From: Stenotrophomonas sp. Marseille-Q4652
GTDB taxonomy: Bacteria > Pseudomonadota > Gammaproteobacteria > Xanthomonadales > Xanthomonadaceae
NCBI RefSeq assembly: GCF_916618915.1
Contig: NZ_CAKAKE010000001.1
Span: 2,108,001 to 2,172,000, forward strand
Length of the DNA stretch: 64,000 nt
Direction: 5' to 3'
A program made the position numbers and the translations under genes. Below the pieces are notes generated by a model. That model saw only the letters and a list, made by a program, of their open reading frames with translations, did no database searches and was not told the origin of the DNA. Shown here one piece after another: positions 1 through 10,407 of the stretch. The first letter of the stretch is position 1. Each line of letters begins with the position of its first letter.

Positions 1-895
1 GCGATTCCACCGCGATCCACAGGCAGCGCCCGATCACCACCAGGTACAGCGCCAGTACCACGGCCACGCCGATCCAGCCGAATTCCTCGCTCAGCACCGA
101 GAAGGCGAAGTCGGTGGTCTGCTCGGGGATGAAGTTCAGGTGCGACTGGCTGCCCTGGCCCCAGCCCTTGCCGGTGAGCCCGCCCGAGCCGATCGCGATC
201 TTGGACTGGATGATGTTCCAGCCGGCGCCGAGCGCATCGGCCTCCGGGTCCAGGAACATCATGATCCGGTCCTTCTGGTAGGGACGCAGCAGCCAGATCC
301 AGGCGATCGGCGCGGCGGCGGCCACGCCGCCCACGCCCACGCCGACCCACCACCACGGCAGGCCGGCCAGCAGCAGGACGAACGCACCGGAGGCGGCGAT
401 CAGCACGCCGGTGCCGAAGTCCGGCTGCAGCATCACCAGCCCGGTCGGCACGCCGATGATCACCGCCGCGGTCAGCACCACCGGGATGCGCGGCGGCAGC
501 GGCATGCGGTTGAGGTACCAGGCCACCATCATCGGCAGGCTGACCTTGAGCAGCTCGGCCGGCTGCAGGTAGAAGAACCCCAGGTTCAGCCACTGCCGCC
601 CGTACTTGCCGGTGCCCAGCACGAACACCGCCATCAGCGGGATCATCGACACCGCATAGATCATCGGCGTCCACGCGCGCAGTCGTGGCACCGGCAGGCG
701 CGAGATCGCCCACATCGCGCCCAGGCCCACCGCAAAACGCGCACCCTGGGCGATGACCAGGCGGCTGCCGCCGGCGCTGTCGAGCACCGCCAGGCCAATG
801 GCCATCAGCGCGGCCAGGGCCAGCAGCAGGATCCAGTCCAGGCTGCGGCTGAAACGCACGCCCATGTCCCAGGCCCAGCGCAGGAAGTCCCTCAT
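1..895 (-). CDS. rodA: Rod-shape SEDS peptidoglycan polymerase RodA (3' end outside window)
   Basis: Partial SEDS-family glycosyltransferase that polymerises lipid II for side-wall growth in the inner membrane together with PBP2. About 298 codons are visible, beginning MRDFLRWAWD; the C-terminal part lies beyond the left edge (family about 370 aa). Visible family features are multiple hydrophobic helices, a GKYGRQWLNLG segment, LQPDFGTG, and the loop GQGSQSHLNFIPEQTTDF typical of RodA/FtsW. Its ATG overlaps the TGA of mrdA (positions 892-895), so the two are translationally coupled, as expected for partners. It is the last visible gene of the mre operon. Confidence 0.95.
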   Translation of the reverse strand, partial: MRDFLRWAWDMGVRFSRSLDWILLLALAALMAIGLAVLDSAGGSRLVIAQGARFAVGLGAMWAISRLPVPRLRAWTPMIYAVSMIPLMAVFVLGTGKYGRQWLNLGFFYLQPAELLKVSLPMMVAWYLNRMPLPPRIPVVLTAAVIIGVPTGLVMLQPDFGTGVLIAASGAFVLLLAGLPWWWVGVGVGGVAAAAPIAWIWLLRPYQKDRIMMFLDPEADALGAGWNIIQSKIAIGSGGLTGKGWGQGSQSHLNFIPEQTTDFAFSVLSEEFGWIGVAVVLALYLVVIGRCLWIAVES

Positions 896-2955
896 CGCGC
901 GTCCTCCGTGGTCGGTGCACGTGCCGGCGCGAGCGGCGGCTGGCCCTGCGGCGCGGGAGCCGGCGGCACCGGCGCGGGGGCGCCCACCATCACCGGCAGG
1001 TCTTCCAGCAGCGCCGCGGCCGCATCACCGGCCTGGCGCAGGCCCGGGTCCTCGGCATCGATCACCGCGGTCCCGATGGCGGTGGTGCCGCGCTCGGCAT
1101 CCAGCGGTTCCAGCCCGTCAGGCAGCTGGCCCAGCAGCCAGGCGTCGAACACCTTGCGGGCGATCGGCGCGGCGGCCGAACCACCGTAACCGCCGCCCTC
1201 CACGGCGATGGCCACGGCGATGGTGGGCTCCTCGGCCGGGGCAAAGCCGATGAACAGCGCGCGGTGGCGCAGGTGCATTGGCAGGCTCTTGGGATTGGTC
1301 GCGGCGGTGCCCTTGCGGCTGACCACCTGTGCGGTACCGGTCTTGCCGGCCATCAGGTAGGCCGCGCCGGAGGCCACGCGCCAGCCGCTGCCACCGGGCT
1401 GCATCGTGCCCATCATGCCCTCGCGCACCGCCTGCAGGTTGGCCGGGTTGGGGCTGATCGGCTTGCCAGCCGGTTGCGGCAGTGGTGCCCAGTCATGGTC
1501 GAAGCCGGCGCGGGTCTCCTTGACCAGGTGCGGGCGGCGCAACTGCCCGCTGGCCAGGCCACCGACGCCGCGTGCCAGCTGCAGCGGGGTCACCTTCCAC
1601 AACCCCTGGCCGATGCTGGCGTTGACCGTGTCGCCCGGGTACCAGCGCTCCTTGCGCGCCTTCATCTTGGCCTGCGGCGAGGGCAGGATGCCTTCGATCT
1701 CGCCGAGCAGGTCGATGCCGGTCGGCTCGCCGAAGCCGTAGCCGGCCATGTACTGGTCGAAGCGCTCGATCCCCATGTCGATGCCGAGCTGGTAGTAGTA
1801 GGTGTTGACCGACTGCGAGATCGACTTGCGCAGGTCGGTCCAGCCATGGCCGCCGCGGTTGGCATCGCCCCAACCACGGCCCACGCCCGGCAGGTAATAC
1901 ATGCCGCGCGAGAGGATCCTGTCTTCCGGCCGGCGGATGCCGCTGTCCAGGCCGGCCAGGCCGAGGAACGGCTTGACCGTCGAACCCGGGGCCACGCCGC
2001 CGAGCACCAGGCGGTTGAACTGCGGTCGCGACGGGTTTTCGTTGAGCCGCTTGAAGTCGGCGTGGGAGATGCCGTTGACGAACAGGTTGGGGTCGTAGGA
2101 CGGCAGGCTGACCATGGCCAGGATCTCGCCCGTGCGTGGATCGATCGCCACCGCCGAGCCTTCCTGCTCGCCGAAGGCGGCGACCATCGCCCGCTGCAGG
2201 TCGGCATCGATGGACAGGCGCAGGTCGGCGCCCGACTGCGCCGGCACCCGGCCCACGGTGCGGATCGCGCGGCCCTGCACGTTGGTCTCGACCTGCTCGT
2301 AGCCGACCTTGCCGCGCAGCTCGGTCTCGTAATAGCGCTCCAGCCCGGACTTGCCGATGTGGGTCAGCGCCGCATTGCCCTCGCCCAGCGTGCCCAGGTC
2401 CTTCTCGTCGATGCGGCCGACGTAGCCAATGACATGCGCGAACAGCTCGCCGTACGGATAGCGGCGGGTCAGGTAGGGCTCGAGCTCGACCCCGGGATAC
2501 TTCCAGCGGTCCACCGCGAAACGCGCCATCTCCTCGTCGGAAACACGCAGCTTCAGCGTCACCGGCAGGAAACTGCGACGCGCCTTGCGCGAACGGTGGA
2601 AGGCCTCGATCTCCTCGTCGCTGATCGCGAACAGCCCGCGCAACCCTTCCAGGGTCGCGTCCATGTCCTTGACCTTGTCCGGGGTGATGTCCAGGCGGAA
2701 GGCCGGCACGTTCTCGGCCAGCAGCCGCCCGTTGCGGTCGTAGATCATCCCGCGCCCGGGCACCACCGGCCGCGGCTTGATCCGGTTGGCCTCCGAGCGG
2801 GTGGCGTAGATGTCGTGGTCGAGCACCTGCAGCTTGAAGTACCAGCCGCCCAGGCCGAGCAGGGTCAGCAGCACGCCAAGGAAGCCCAGCGCGGCGCGGC
2901 GCCGGAACTGCTCGGCCTCGGCGTGTGGATTCTTGACCTGGCGACGCGGATACAT
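892..2955 (-). CDS. mrdA: Penicillin-binding protein 2, rod-shape transpeptidase
   Basis: 687-aa class B PBP that crosslinks peptidoglycan made by RodA during elongation; periplasmic with one N-terminal membrane anchor (about residues 25-45). Visible motifs: SxxK as GSTVKPFLGL, the SxN motif as SQSVN, and KTGTAQVV for the third transpeptidase box; a PBP dimerisation region precedes them. The last 40 or so residues are Pro/Ala-rich (PAPVPPAPAPQGQPP), a low-complexity tail beyond the catalytic domain. Lies 3 bp after mreD and overlaps rodA by 4 bp. Start ATG at 2955 is the only good start near the membrane anchor. Confidence 0.96.
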   Translation of the reverse strand: MYPRRQVKNPHAEAEQFRRRAALGFLGVLLTLLGLGGWYFKLQVLDHDIYATRSEANRIKPRPVVPGRGMIYDRNGRLLAENVPAFRLDITPDKVKDMDATLEGLRGLFAISDEEIEAFHRSRKARRSFLPVTLKLRVSDEEMARFAVDRWKYPGVELEPYLTRRYPYGELFAHVIGYVGRIDEKDLGTLGEGNAALTHIGKSGLERYYETELRGKVGYEQVETNVQGRAIRTVGRVPAQSGADLRLSIDADLQRAMVAAFGEQEGSAVAIDPRTGEILAMVSLPSYDPNLFVNGISHADFKRLNENPSRPQFNRLVLGGVAPGSTVKPFLGLAGLDSGIRRPEDRILSRGMYYLPGVGRGWGDANRGGHGWTDLRKSISQSVNTYYYQLGIDMGIERFDQYMAGYGFGEPTGIDLLGEIEGILPSPQAKMKARKERWYPGDTVNASIGQGLWKVTPLQLARGVGGLASGQLRRPHLVKETRAGFDHDWAPLPQPAGKPISPNPANLQAVREGMMGTMQPGGSGWRVASGAAYLMAGKTGTAQVVSRKGTAATNPKSLPMHLRHRALFIGFAPAEEPTIAVAIAVEGGGYGGSAAAPIARKVFDAWLLGQLPDGLEPLDAERGTTAIGTAVIDAEDPGLRQAGDAAAALLEDLPVMVGAPAPVPPAPAPQGQPPLAPARAPTTEDAR

Positions 2956-2958
2956 GGC

Positions 2959-3444
2959 TCAGCGCCTGCGCCGGCCCAGCCGCACCGCGTCCAGCAGCAC
3001 GAACATCGGCAGCCACAGCAGCATGCCCAGCAGCGGTGCCCACCAGTAGGCCCACGGCAGCACCGGCTCGCCCACGGCCAGGTGCAGGGTGGCGCTGATG
3101 ATGCGGTCGTTGACCAGCAGGCCGCCGATGGCCAGCGCCTGCTGCGACATCGGGAAGAAGCGCAGGCGGGCACGGAAGCGCTGCAGGATGAAGGTCATCA
3201 CCACCAGCCGCAGCGCCTGCTCGCCAAGCAGGGTGCCGTAGAGCATGTCGGCGACCAGGCCGGCGGCGAAGGCAAAGCCCAGGCCGACGCGGTCGGGGGT
3301 TTCCACCACCCAGTAGGCCAGCACCAGCGCCAGCCAGTACGGACGCAGCGGCTGCAGCAGCGAAGGCAGCGGCACCAGGCCCAGCAGCAGGGCCAGCAGC
3401 AGGCTGACCGGCAGTATCCAGGCGCTCTCGCGGAAACGGCTCAT
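2959..3444 (-). CDS. mreD: Rod shape-determining protein MreD
   Basis: 161-aa polytopic inner-membrane protein of the elongasome. The sequence has about five hydrophobic segments and starts MSRFRESAWILPVSLLLALL, as in gammaproteobacterial MreD. Its ATG overlaps the mreC stop (ATGA, 3441-3444), placing it in the mreB-mreC-mreD-mrdA-rodA transcription unit. MreD has few invariant residues, so the call rests largely on length, topology and position between mreC and mrdA. Confidence 0.93.
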   Translation of the reverse strand: MSRFRESAWILPVSLLLALLLGLVPLPSLLQPLRPYWLALVLAYWVVETPDRVGLGFAFAAGLVADMLYGTLLGEQALRLVVMTFILQRFRARLRFFPMSQQALAIGGLLVNDRIISATLHLAVGEPVLPWAYWWAPLLGMLLWLPMFVLLDAVRLGRRRR

Positions 3445-4409
3445 GCGCGCGGCTCCTGCGGAGGAGTGGCGGCCGGGGCATCGGAGGCGGGCGTGGTGCC
3501 CTGCTTCTGCTCCGGCTCGGCCTTCGGCGTATCGACACCTTCGTCGGCCGGGGCGGCCGGCGCCACCCGTACCGGCGGGGCCGAGCGCAGCAGCAGCACG
3601 TCGCGGCCGCGGTCCAGCTTGGCGGCCGGTTCCAGCTCGCCCACCAGGAAGGCGTGGGTGTCGTCCGGGCGCAGGCGGGTGATGGTGCCGACCGGGAAGC
3701 CGGACGGGAAACGGCCACCCAGGCCGGAGGTGACGATCTCGTCGCCCACCTCGACCCCGGCGCTGAGCGGGATGTCGCGCAGCTCCAGGGTGTCGCCGCG
3801 GCCGTAGACGATCAGGCGCACGCCGGTGCGGGCGACGGTGACCGGCACCGCGTGGTCCGGATCGGTCAGCAGCAGCACGGTGGCATGCAGCGGGGTGACC
3901 TCGATCACCTGGCCCATCAGGCCGCCGGCGTCGATCACCGCCTGGCCCACGCGTACGCCCTCGCGGCTGCCGGCGGCCAGCACCAGGCGCTGGCGCACCG
4001 GGTCCAGGTCGATGTCCAGGATCGGTGCCAGCTGCACGTCCAGCCCGCTGCGTTCAGCCACGTTGAGCAGCTCGCGCAGCTGGGCGTTGTCCAGCGCCGC
4101 GGTCTGCAGCCGGGTCAGGCGCGCGTTGGCGATCAGCAGTTCGTTGCGCAACTGGCGGTTCTCGGCCACCAGCTGCGCGTGGCTGGCGGCATTGTCCTTG
4201 ACTTGGCTGCCCAGCCGGCCGGGCAGGCCGGCCAACGCCCACAGCGGCTGCACCAGCACGTTGGCCTGGCTGCGCAGGCGCGACAGCCAGCCGCCCTGGT
4301 TGTCGAGCACGATCAGGGTGATGGCCAGTGCCAAGTACGCCACCAGCCGCAACGGACTGCTGGCATCCGTCGGTCGGGAAGCTACGGGAGGGCCGGCGTA
4401 GGGAGGCAC
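3441..4409 (-). CDS. mreC: Rod shape-determining protein MreC
   Basis: Periplasmic scaffold anchored by one N-terminal helix (LRLVAYLALAITLIVLD), followed by a coiled-coil region (QLVAENRQLRNELLIANARL) and the beta-barrel core with GLMGQVIEV and SGLGGRFPSGFPVG. A Pro/Ala/Glu-rich C-terminal tail (about 45 aa) follows the core. I chose the GTG at 4409 (V-PPYAGPP), giving 322 aa; the frame is open upstream to another GTG at 4481, which would add 24 residues without an obvious ribosome site, so the start is uncertain. Overlaps mreD by 4 bp. Confidence 0.93.
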   Translation of the reverse strand: MPPYAGPPVASRPTDASSPLRLVAYLALAITLIVLDNQGGWLSRLRSQANVLVQPLWALAGLPGRLGSQVKDNAASHAQLVAENRQLRNELLIANARLTRLQTAALDNAQLRELLNVAERSGLDVQLAPILDIDLDPVRQRLVLAAGSREGVRVGQAVIDAGGLMGQVIEVTPLHATVLLLTDPDHAVPVTVARTGVRLIVYGRGDTLELRDIPLSAGVEVGDEIVTSGLGGRFPSGFPVGTITRLRPDDTHAFLVGELEPAAKLDRGRDVLLLRSAPPVRVAPAAPADEGVDTPKAEPEQKQGTTPASDAPAATPPQEPRA

Positions 4410-4526
4410 GGAAGGTCCGGGGCGGGCATCAGTCAAGGGGTGGAATACGACGACGCCCCATCGGGCGAGGCCGGCACGCACGGGGCGCGGCGGCCATCAC
4501 GCCGACGGGGCGCGTGGCACGGCGCC

Positions 4527-5648
<1,122 letters not shown>

Positions 5649-5846
5649 CTAGCAACCTCCCCCTTCCCGGGCAAGGCGGAATCAACGGAAAACCGCGGCC
5701 CCGCTCGCTTCCGGGCACCGCCGGACAGCCCCGGTTCTGGCCCTGCGCCGCCGCACCCGGTAACCTTTGCACCGCCGCGCGCCACGCGCGCCCCCACCCC
5801 CACCCCGGTCCGCGGGTGGAAACCCCCTTTGTATAGGCCGTTGCCG

Positions 5847-6779
5847 ATGTCTGCTTTGATCTGTGGTTCTCTTGCCTTCGACACCATCATGGTGTTCCCG
5901 GACCAGTTCAAGAACCACATCCTGCCGGACAAGGTCCACATCCTGAACGTGTCGTTCCTGGTCCCGCGCATGCGCCGCGAGTTTGGCGGCTGCGCCGGCA
6001 ACATCGCCTACAACCTGAAGCTGCTGGGCGGCTCGCCGGTGCCGATGGCCACCGTTGGCCAGGATTTCGCCCCGTACCGCGAGCACTTCATCGAGCAGGG
6101 CATCGACCTGTCGCAGGTCAAGGTGATCGATGAGCTGTTCACCCCGCAGGCGTTCATCACCACCGACCACGACAACAACCAGATCACCGCCTTCCACCCG
6201 GGCGCGATGATGCGATCGCACGAGAACCACGTGAAGGACGTGCCGGGCATCACCTTCGGCATCGTGGCCCCGGACGGCCGCGAGGGCATGATCCAGAACG
6301 CCAACGAGTTCCTGGAGCGCGGGATCCCGTTCATCTTCGACCCGGGCCAGGCCATGCCGCTGTTCAACGGCCCGGAGCTGCGCAACTTCATCGAACAGGC
6401 CGACTACGTGGTCGTCAACGACTACGAGTCCAACCTGCTGCAGGAGCGCACCGGCTGGACCGAGAAGGACATCGTGCAGCGGGTCAAGGCCTACATCACC
6501 ACCCAGGGCCCGAAGGGCGCGGTCATCCACACCCCGGAAAAGAGTTTCCATGTGCCGCCGGCACACGAGCGCCGCGTGGTCGATCCGACCGGCTGCGGCG
6601 ACGCCTTCCGGGCCGGCCTGATCTTCGGCATCGAGAAGGGCTACGACTGGCTGACCGTCGGCCGCATGGGCAACCTGATGGGCGCGCTGAAGGTCGAACA
6701 CCCGGGCACCCAGAACCAGCGTTTCACCTTCGACGAGTTCAACGAGCAGTTCAAGCAGCAGTTCGGCTATTCGCTGTAA
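5847..6779 (+). CDS. PfkB-family carbohydrate/adenosine kinase
   Basis: 310-aa ribokinase-fold kinase transferring phosphate from ATP to a sugar or nucleoside. PfkB signature 2 is present as DPTGCGDAFRAG (Asp is the catalytic base) and GGCAGNIAYNL corresponds to signature 1. The family resembles proteins annotated adenosine kinase in Xanthomonads, but the substrate cannot be settled from sequence. The frame is open far upstream; ATG at 5847 (MSALICGSLAFD) fits the family N-terminus. Divergent from mreB and followed by a hairpin terminator at about 6803. Confidence 0.9.
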   Translation: MSALICGSLAFDTIMVFPDQFKNHILPDKVHILNVSFLVPRMRREFGGCAGNIAYNLKLLGGSPVPMATVGQDFAPYREHFIEQGIDLSQVKVIDELFTPQAFITTDHDNNQITAFHPGAMMRSHENHVKDVPGITFGIVAPDGREGMIQNANEFLERGIPFIFDPGQAMPLFNGPELRNFIEQADYVVVNDYESNLLQERTGWTEKDIVQRVKAYITTQGPKGAVIHTPEKSFHVPPAHERRVVDPTGCGDAFRAGLIFGIEKGYDWLTVGRMGNLMGALKVEHPGTQNQRFTFDEFNEQFKQQFGYSL

Positions 6780-6802
6780 GTCCCGCCCGACAGCAACACG
6801 AC

Positions 6803-6831
6803 GACGGCGCCCGGGGGCGCCGTTGTTGTTT
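6803..6831. terminator. Hairpin terminator, probably bidirectional
   Basis: Positions 6803-6831 form an inverted repeat with arms around acggcgcc/ggcgccgt and a short G-rich loop, followed by gttgttgttt on the plus strand. It lies between the convergent kinase gene (ends 6779) and HAD phosphatase gene (ends 6853). A near-identical hairpin lies at 27006-27041. Confidence 0.65.
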
Positions 6832-6852
6832 CCGCAGCCGCAGTTGCGGCGC

Positions 6853-7497
6853 TCAGCCGTGCAGGCCCTGCCATAGCTCCAGCAGTTGCACGCAGTCGCG
6901 CACCTGCCAGCGTGCCACGCCCGGCCAGGGATTCCGCCCTTCGGGGTCGAGCAGGATCCCGGGCACGCCGGCGGCCTGCGCACAGGCGATGTCGTGCAGG
7001 TGGTCACCGACCATGCGCATCGCCGCCGGGGCCACCTGCCAGCGCGCAGCGAACCAGCCCAGTCCATCCGGGGCCGGCTTGGGCGCAGCCTGGTCGCGCC
7101 CGAGGATCTGCGCCGGGTCGAAGCAGTCCTCCAGCCCGATCGCAGCCAGCGTTACTTGGGTCAGCGCGTGGTCGTTGCGGGTCAGGATGCCCAGCTGCAC
7201 GCCGGCCGCTCGCAGTGCTCGCACCAGTGCCACCGCGCCGGGCGCGGCGATCGCCGCCTCGGCCAGACCCTGCTCGTGCTGCCTCAGCCAGCTTCGCGCC
7301 TGGTGCGCACGTGCCGGCGGCAGCGCGGCGAGGTGGGCGAGGATGTCCTCCCCGGCCGGGATCGCCAGCTCGCGCCGGATCAGCGCAAAGTCGTGCACCG
7401 GCACGGTCAGGGTGCCGTCCAGGTCGAACACCCAGTGCCGGCTGAGGACCAGGTCCTCCAGCGCGGCCGGACCCGGCCCGCGGGCCATTGCGTCCAT
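6853..7497 (-). CDS. HAD-superfamily phosphatase (phosphoglycolate-phosphatase-like)
   Basis: 214-aa HAD-IA hydrolase. Motif I FDLDGTLTVP (nucleophile Asp about residue 22), motif II LTRND, motif III around KPAPDGL and motif IV MVGDHLHDI are all present. Substrate unknown; Gph-like or pyrophosphatase-like enzymes share this layout. ATG at 7497 overlaps the last base of the upstream lipoprotein stop codon (TGATG), so the two are co-translated. An in-frame extension further upstream lies within the lipoprotein gene and was not used. Confidence 0.85.
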   Translation of the reverse strand: MDAMARGPGPAALEDLVLSRHWVFDLDGTLTVPVHDFALIRRELAIPAGEDILAHLAALPPARAHQARSWLRQHEQGLAEAAIAAPGAVALVRALRAAGVQLGILTRNDHALTQVTLAAIGLEDCFDPAQILGRDQAAPKPAPDGLGWFAARWQVAPAAMRMVGDHLHDIACAQAAGVPGILLDPEGRNPWPGVARWQVRDCVQLLELWQGLHG

Positions 7498-8234
7498 CAG
7501 TCCCAGCCCGGCAGCTGGGTGCCATCCAGCCCGCCGGTTTCGAACAGCACCTCGCGGGTGCCGCCGGCCTTGACCGGGAATTCGATCTTCATCGTCGTGG
7601 CCTGCCGCGCCAGCTTCCACAGCGCGCGGTTGTCGGTGATGAACATCGCGGTGGCCTCGTCGGTATCCGGGCGGTGCGCGGCCATCGTGCGCGGCCGGGC
7701 ATCATCCACGGTCACTGTCACCTGGCAGCGCTGGTAGCACGCCCTGGCGAAGTCGCTGGCCTGCAGCACCAGGTAGGCGTGGCGCTTCCACTCCGGATGG
7801 TCGCGGAACACCAGCTGCACCGGCCTGGCACCGCTGCCGTCCACATCCACCGGCTGCTTGCCGTAGATCGCCGCCGAGCGCTGCATGCCCTTGCTGCCGA
7901 CCGACACCTGGTTGTAGTGCCACAGCGCCTGCATGCGCCGCAGCTCGCGCGCGGCCTCGGCCTTGGCCTTGACCTCGGCGTAGCCCGGCTCGATCCGCGC
8001 GGCGACGTCCGAACCGGCGTACTGGTCGAAGATCGCGGCGCCATGGATCCGCGCGCGGTCCCAGTCCTGCGCCGCCACCGCCTCGTCGTAGCGCGCGGCC
8101 ACCTCTTCGGCCTTGGCCTCGCGCTGCTGCCGGGCCTGCGCTTCAACGGCGGCCTGCGCCTGGCGCTCGGCTTCCGGATCGGTGCAGCCGGCCACGGCCA
8201 GTGCGCACAGCGCTCCCAGGACAATTCGCTTCAT
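7497..8234 (-). CDS. Predicted lipoprotein of unknown function
   Basis: 245-aa protein with a type II signal peptide ending in the lipobox LAVAGC (Cys about residue 17), then an Ala/Glu/Arg-rich helical stretch (about residues 20-110, coiled-coil-like) and a C-terminal beta-rich region ending LPGWD. ATG at 8234 (MKRIVLGALC) was chosen because it begins the signal peptide; an upstream in-frame start adds ten polar residues. No recognised catalytic motif. Forms a two-gene unit with the HAD phosphatase. Confidence 0.75.
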   Translation of the reverse strand: MKRIVLGALCALAVAGCTDPEAERQAQAAVEAQARQQREAKAEEVAARYDEAVAAQDWDRARIHGAAIFDQYAGSDVAARIEPGYAEVKAKAEAARELRRMQALWHYNQVSVGSKGMQRSAAIYGKQPVDVDGSGARPVQLVFRDHPEWKRHAYLVLQASDFARACYQRCQVTVTVDDARPRTMAAHRPDTDEATAMFITDNRALWKLARQATTMKIEFPVKAGGTREVLFETGGLDGTQLPGWD

Positions 8235-8305
8235 TCCACTGCTCCCATTGTTCGTGCGTGCCACGCGGGCGGACGCCTACTTTATCGGCAGCCCCGTGGC
8301 CGGGC

Positions 8306-8340
8306 GAAAAAAAGGCGGGCCCCGCAGGACCCGCCTTTCC
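8306..8340 (-). terminator. Rho-independent terminator after the M1 aminopeptidase
   Basis: On the minus strand, arms aaaggcggg and cccgccttt (between 8308 and 8338) are followed by a run of T (the a-run at 8307-8313 on the plus strand). It sits directly downstream of the aminopeptidase stop at 8360 and upstream of the lipoprotein gene. Confidence 0.75.
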
Positions 8341-8359
8341 TTGCAGACGCTGGCGCGGG

Positions 8360-10294
8360 TTACTTCGCGCCACCCTCGGCCTTGGCCAGCATGTCCTGGA
8401 CCGAGGCGGTGGTGATCGGGTGGTAGCCCGGCTTGGCGCGCTCGAACACTTCCTTGGCAAACGCCAGGCCCTCGGGCGTCTTCACCAGTTCGGCGTAGAT
8501 CGGCAGGATCAGCTTGCGACGGCCGACGCGCTGGATGAACTCACCGGCCGCTTCCTGCGCCTGCGTATAGCCGCTGCGGATCGCCAGCGGGTACCAGCGC
8601 ATGGCGATCTCGCCGTTCGGGGTGCCGGTCAGCTTGTAGGCCTGGTCCAGCTTGGCCAGCAGGGCTACGTCCTGGGTCTGGCCCAGCCCGCTGATGAAGT
8701 GCACCCATTCCTGGGTGGCCCAGGCATTGGTCAGCTGGCTGTTGGGCAGCTGGCCGCTGCCGAGCAGGGCGATGCGCGCGGTATCGACCAGGGCAAGGTT
8801 GCGCGAGGCCGGGGCCGGGGCGCTGGCCGGGATGCCCGGCTTGTTGAGCCACTCGTCCAGCTCCTGCGCGGTCACCGCATGCGGGTGTTTGGCCAGCAGC
8901 TCGGCCTGCAGGTACGCCACGAAGGCATCGGTATCGGTGCTCTTGAAGGCATGGGAGTCGAACCAGCCACGCAGGAAGGCATCGAACACCTCGCGGCCGA
9001 CACGCTCTTCCAGGAACTGCAGGAACCAGGCGCCCTTGTCGTAGGCCACGCTGGACAGGGCCTCGTCCGGATCCAGCTCGCCGAGCGGAGCCAGCGCCAG
9101 CACCTGCTGGGCCTGCGGGGTCTCGGCGATTTCCGCCTTCAGCCCGGTCTGGTCGATCATCCGCTCCATCTGGGCCATTTCCTTGCCGTAGACAGCCTCG
9201 ACGATGCGGCTCTGCACGTAGCTGGTGAAGCCCTCGTTGAGCCAGATGTCCTTCCAGCTCGAATTGGTCACCAGGTTGCCGGACCAGCTGTGCGCCAACT
9301 CGTGGGCGATCAGCGAGACCAGCGACTTGTCACCGGTGATCACGGTCGGGGTGGCAAACGTCAGACGCGGGTTTTCCATGCCGCCGAACGGGAACGACGG
9401 CGGCAGCACCAGCATGTCGTAGCGGCCCCAGCGGTACTCGCCGTACAGCTTCTCGGCCGCGACGATCATCTTCTCGGTGTCTTCGAACTCCTTGGCGGCC
9501 CTGGGCGCCATCGACGGCTCGGCCCATACGCCGGCACGGCCGGAGATCGGCTGGAACACCAGGTCGCCAGCGGCGATGGCCAGCAGGTAGGACGGGATCG
9601 GCTGCGGCATGGTGAAGCTGTACTCACCATCACGCGCGGCCTTGGAATCGTTGTCGGCGCTCATCAGCACCATCACGTCCGGGCGGCTGCTGACCTTGGC
9701 GCTGTAGGTGAAACGCACGCTCGGGGTGTCCTGCAGCGGCACCCAGGAACGGGCGTGGATCGCCTGCGACTGGCTGAACATGAAGGGCAGCTGCTGGCCC
9801 TCGGTCATCGACGGTTCCAGCCACTGCAGGCCCGAGGCGGTCGGCGCGGTGCGGTAGGTGATGGCGACCTTGGCCGGCTGGCGCGGGGTCTCGATGGTCA
9901 ACCTGCTGCCGAACACCTTGTCGGCGTCGGCCAGCGTGAACAGCAGCGGCGAGGCGTTGCCCTGCGCGTCGATGGCCTCGACCTTCTCGATGGTCAGCTC
10001 GCGGGTATCGAGCACCAGCTCGGCGGCGTCCTTGTCCTTCCACTCCAGGGTGCAGGTGGCAGTGCCACCGATCTGGCGCGCGTCGAAGTCCAGCTTCAGG
10101 TCCAGCGCCAGGTCCTTGATGACGACCTTGTCCGGCTGTGCGTAGGAGCTCTCGTCGTGGCTGCGGTTGACGGCTTTCACGGCGGTGTCGGCAGCCTTGG
10201 TGGTGACGGGTTCGGCCACGGGAGCGGTGGAATCTTTGCCACAGCCGGCGGCCAGGGCAATGGCCAGCGGCAGCATCAGGAACGGTGAGCGCAT
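8360..10294 (-). CDS. M1-family zinc aminopeptidase, lipoprotein signal, LTA4-hydrolase-like
   Basis: 644-aa metallopeptidase that removes N-terminal residues from peptides. The zinc site HELAH (about residues 331-335) with Glu about 354 in WLNEGF gives HEXXH-X18-E; the exopeptidase motif appears as FGGMENP. The signal ends LAAGCGK, so it is probably a lipoprotein exported to the periplasm. The C-terminal helical domain resembles leukotriene A4 hydrolase/ColAP type. Monocistronic, with its own terminator. Substrate range is not deducible. Confidence 0.92.
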   Translation of the reverse strand: MRSPFLMLPLAIALAAGCGKDSTAPVAEPVTTKAADTAVKAVNRSHDESSYAQPDKVVIKDLALDLKLDFDARQIGGTATCTLEWKDKDAAELVLDTRELTIEKVEAIDAQGNASPLLFTLADADKVFGSRLTIETPRQPAKVAITYRTAPTASGLQWLEPSMTEGQQLPFMFSQSQAIHARSWVPLQDTPSVRFTYSAKVSSRPDVMVLMSADNDSKAARDGEYSFTMPQPIPSYLLAIAAGDLVFQPISGRAGVWAEPSMAPRAAKEFEDTEKMIVAAEKLYGEYRWGRYDMLVLPPSFPFGGMENPRLTFATPTVITGDKSLVSLIAHELAHSWSGNLVTNSSWKDIWLNEGFTSYVQSRIVEAVYGKEMAQMERMIDQTGLKAEIAETPQAQQVLALAPLGELDPDEALSSVAYDKGAWFLQFLEERVGREVFDAFLRGWFDSHAFKSTDTDAFVAYLQAELLAKHPHAVTAQELDEWLNKPGIPASAPAPASRNLALVDTARIALLGSGQLPNSQLTNAWATQEWVHFISGLGQTQDVALLAKLDQAYKLTGTPNGEIAMRWYPLAIRSGYTQAQEAAGEFIQRVGRRKLILPIYAELVKTPEGLAFAKEVFERAKPGYHPITTASVQDMLAKAEGGAK

Positions 10295-10407
10295 CTAATC
10301 AGGACCAATCGGGGTGAAACGTGAAGTTTACCCCCTCGCGGCCACCGCGCTGCCCGGACGCGCAGGACGCGCCGCCGGCCGGGGCCGGCAGCGCGCACTG
10401 GCTGTGC

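Noticed and set aside
1264..3807. A long plus-strand open frame (847 codons) opposite mrdA, mreD and mreC
   Set aside because: It is antisense to well-recognised genes, His/Gln/Arg/Ala-rich and without any family motif; GC-rich third-position bias produces such shadow frames throughout this window.
10368..10395. GC-rich inverted repeat gccggcc...ggccggc after ubiE as a terminator
   Set aside because: No T-run on either strand and many similar GC palindromes occur by composition; not enough support.
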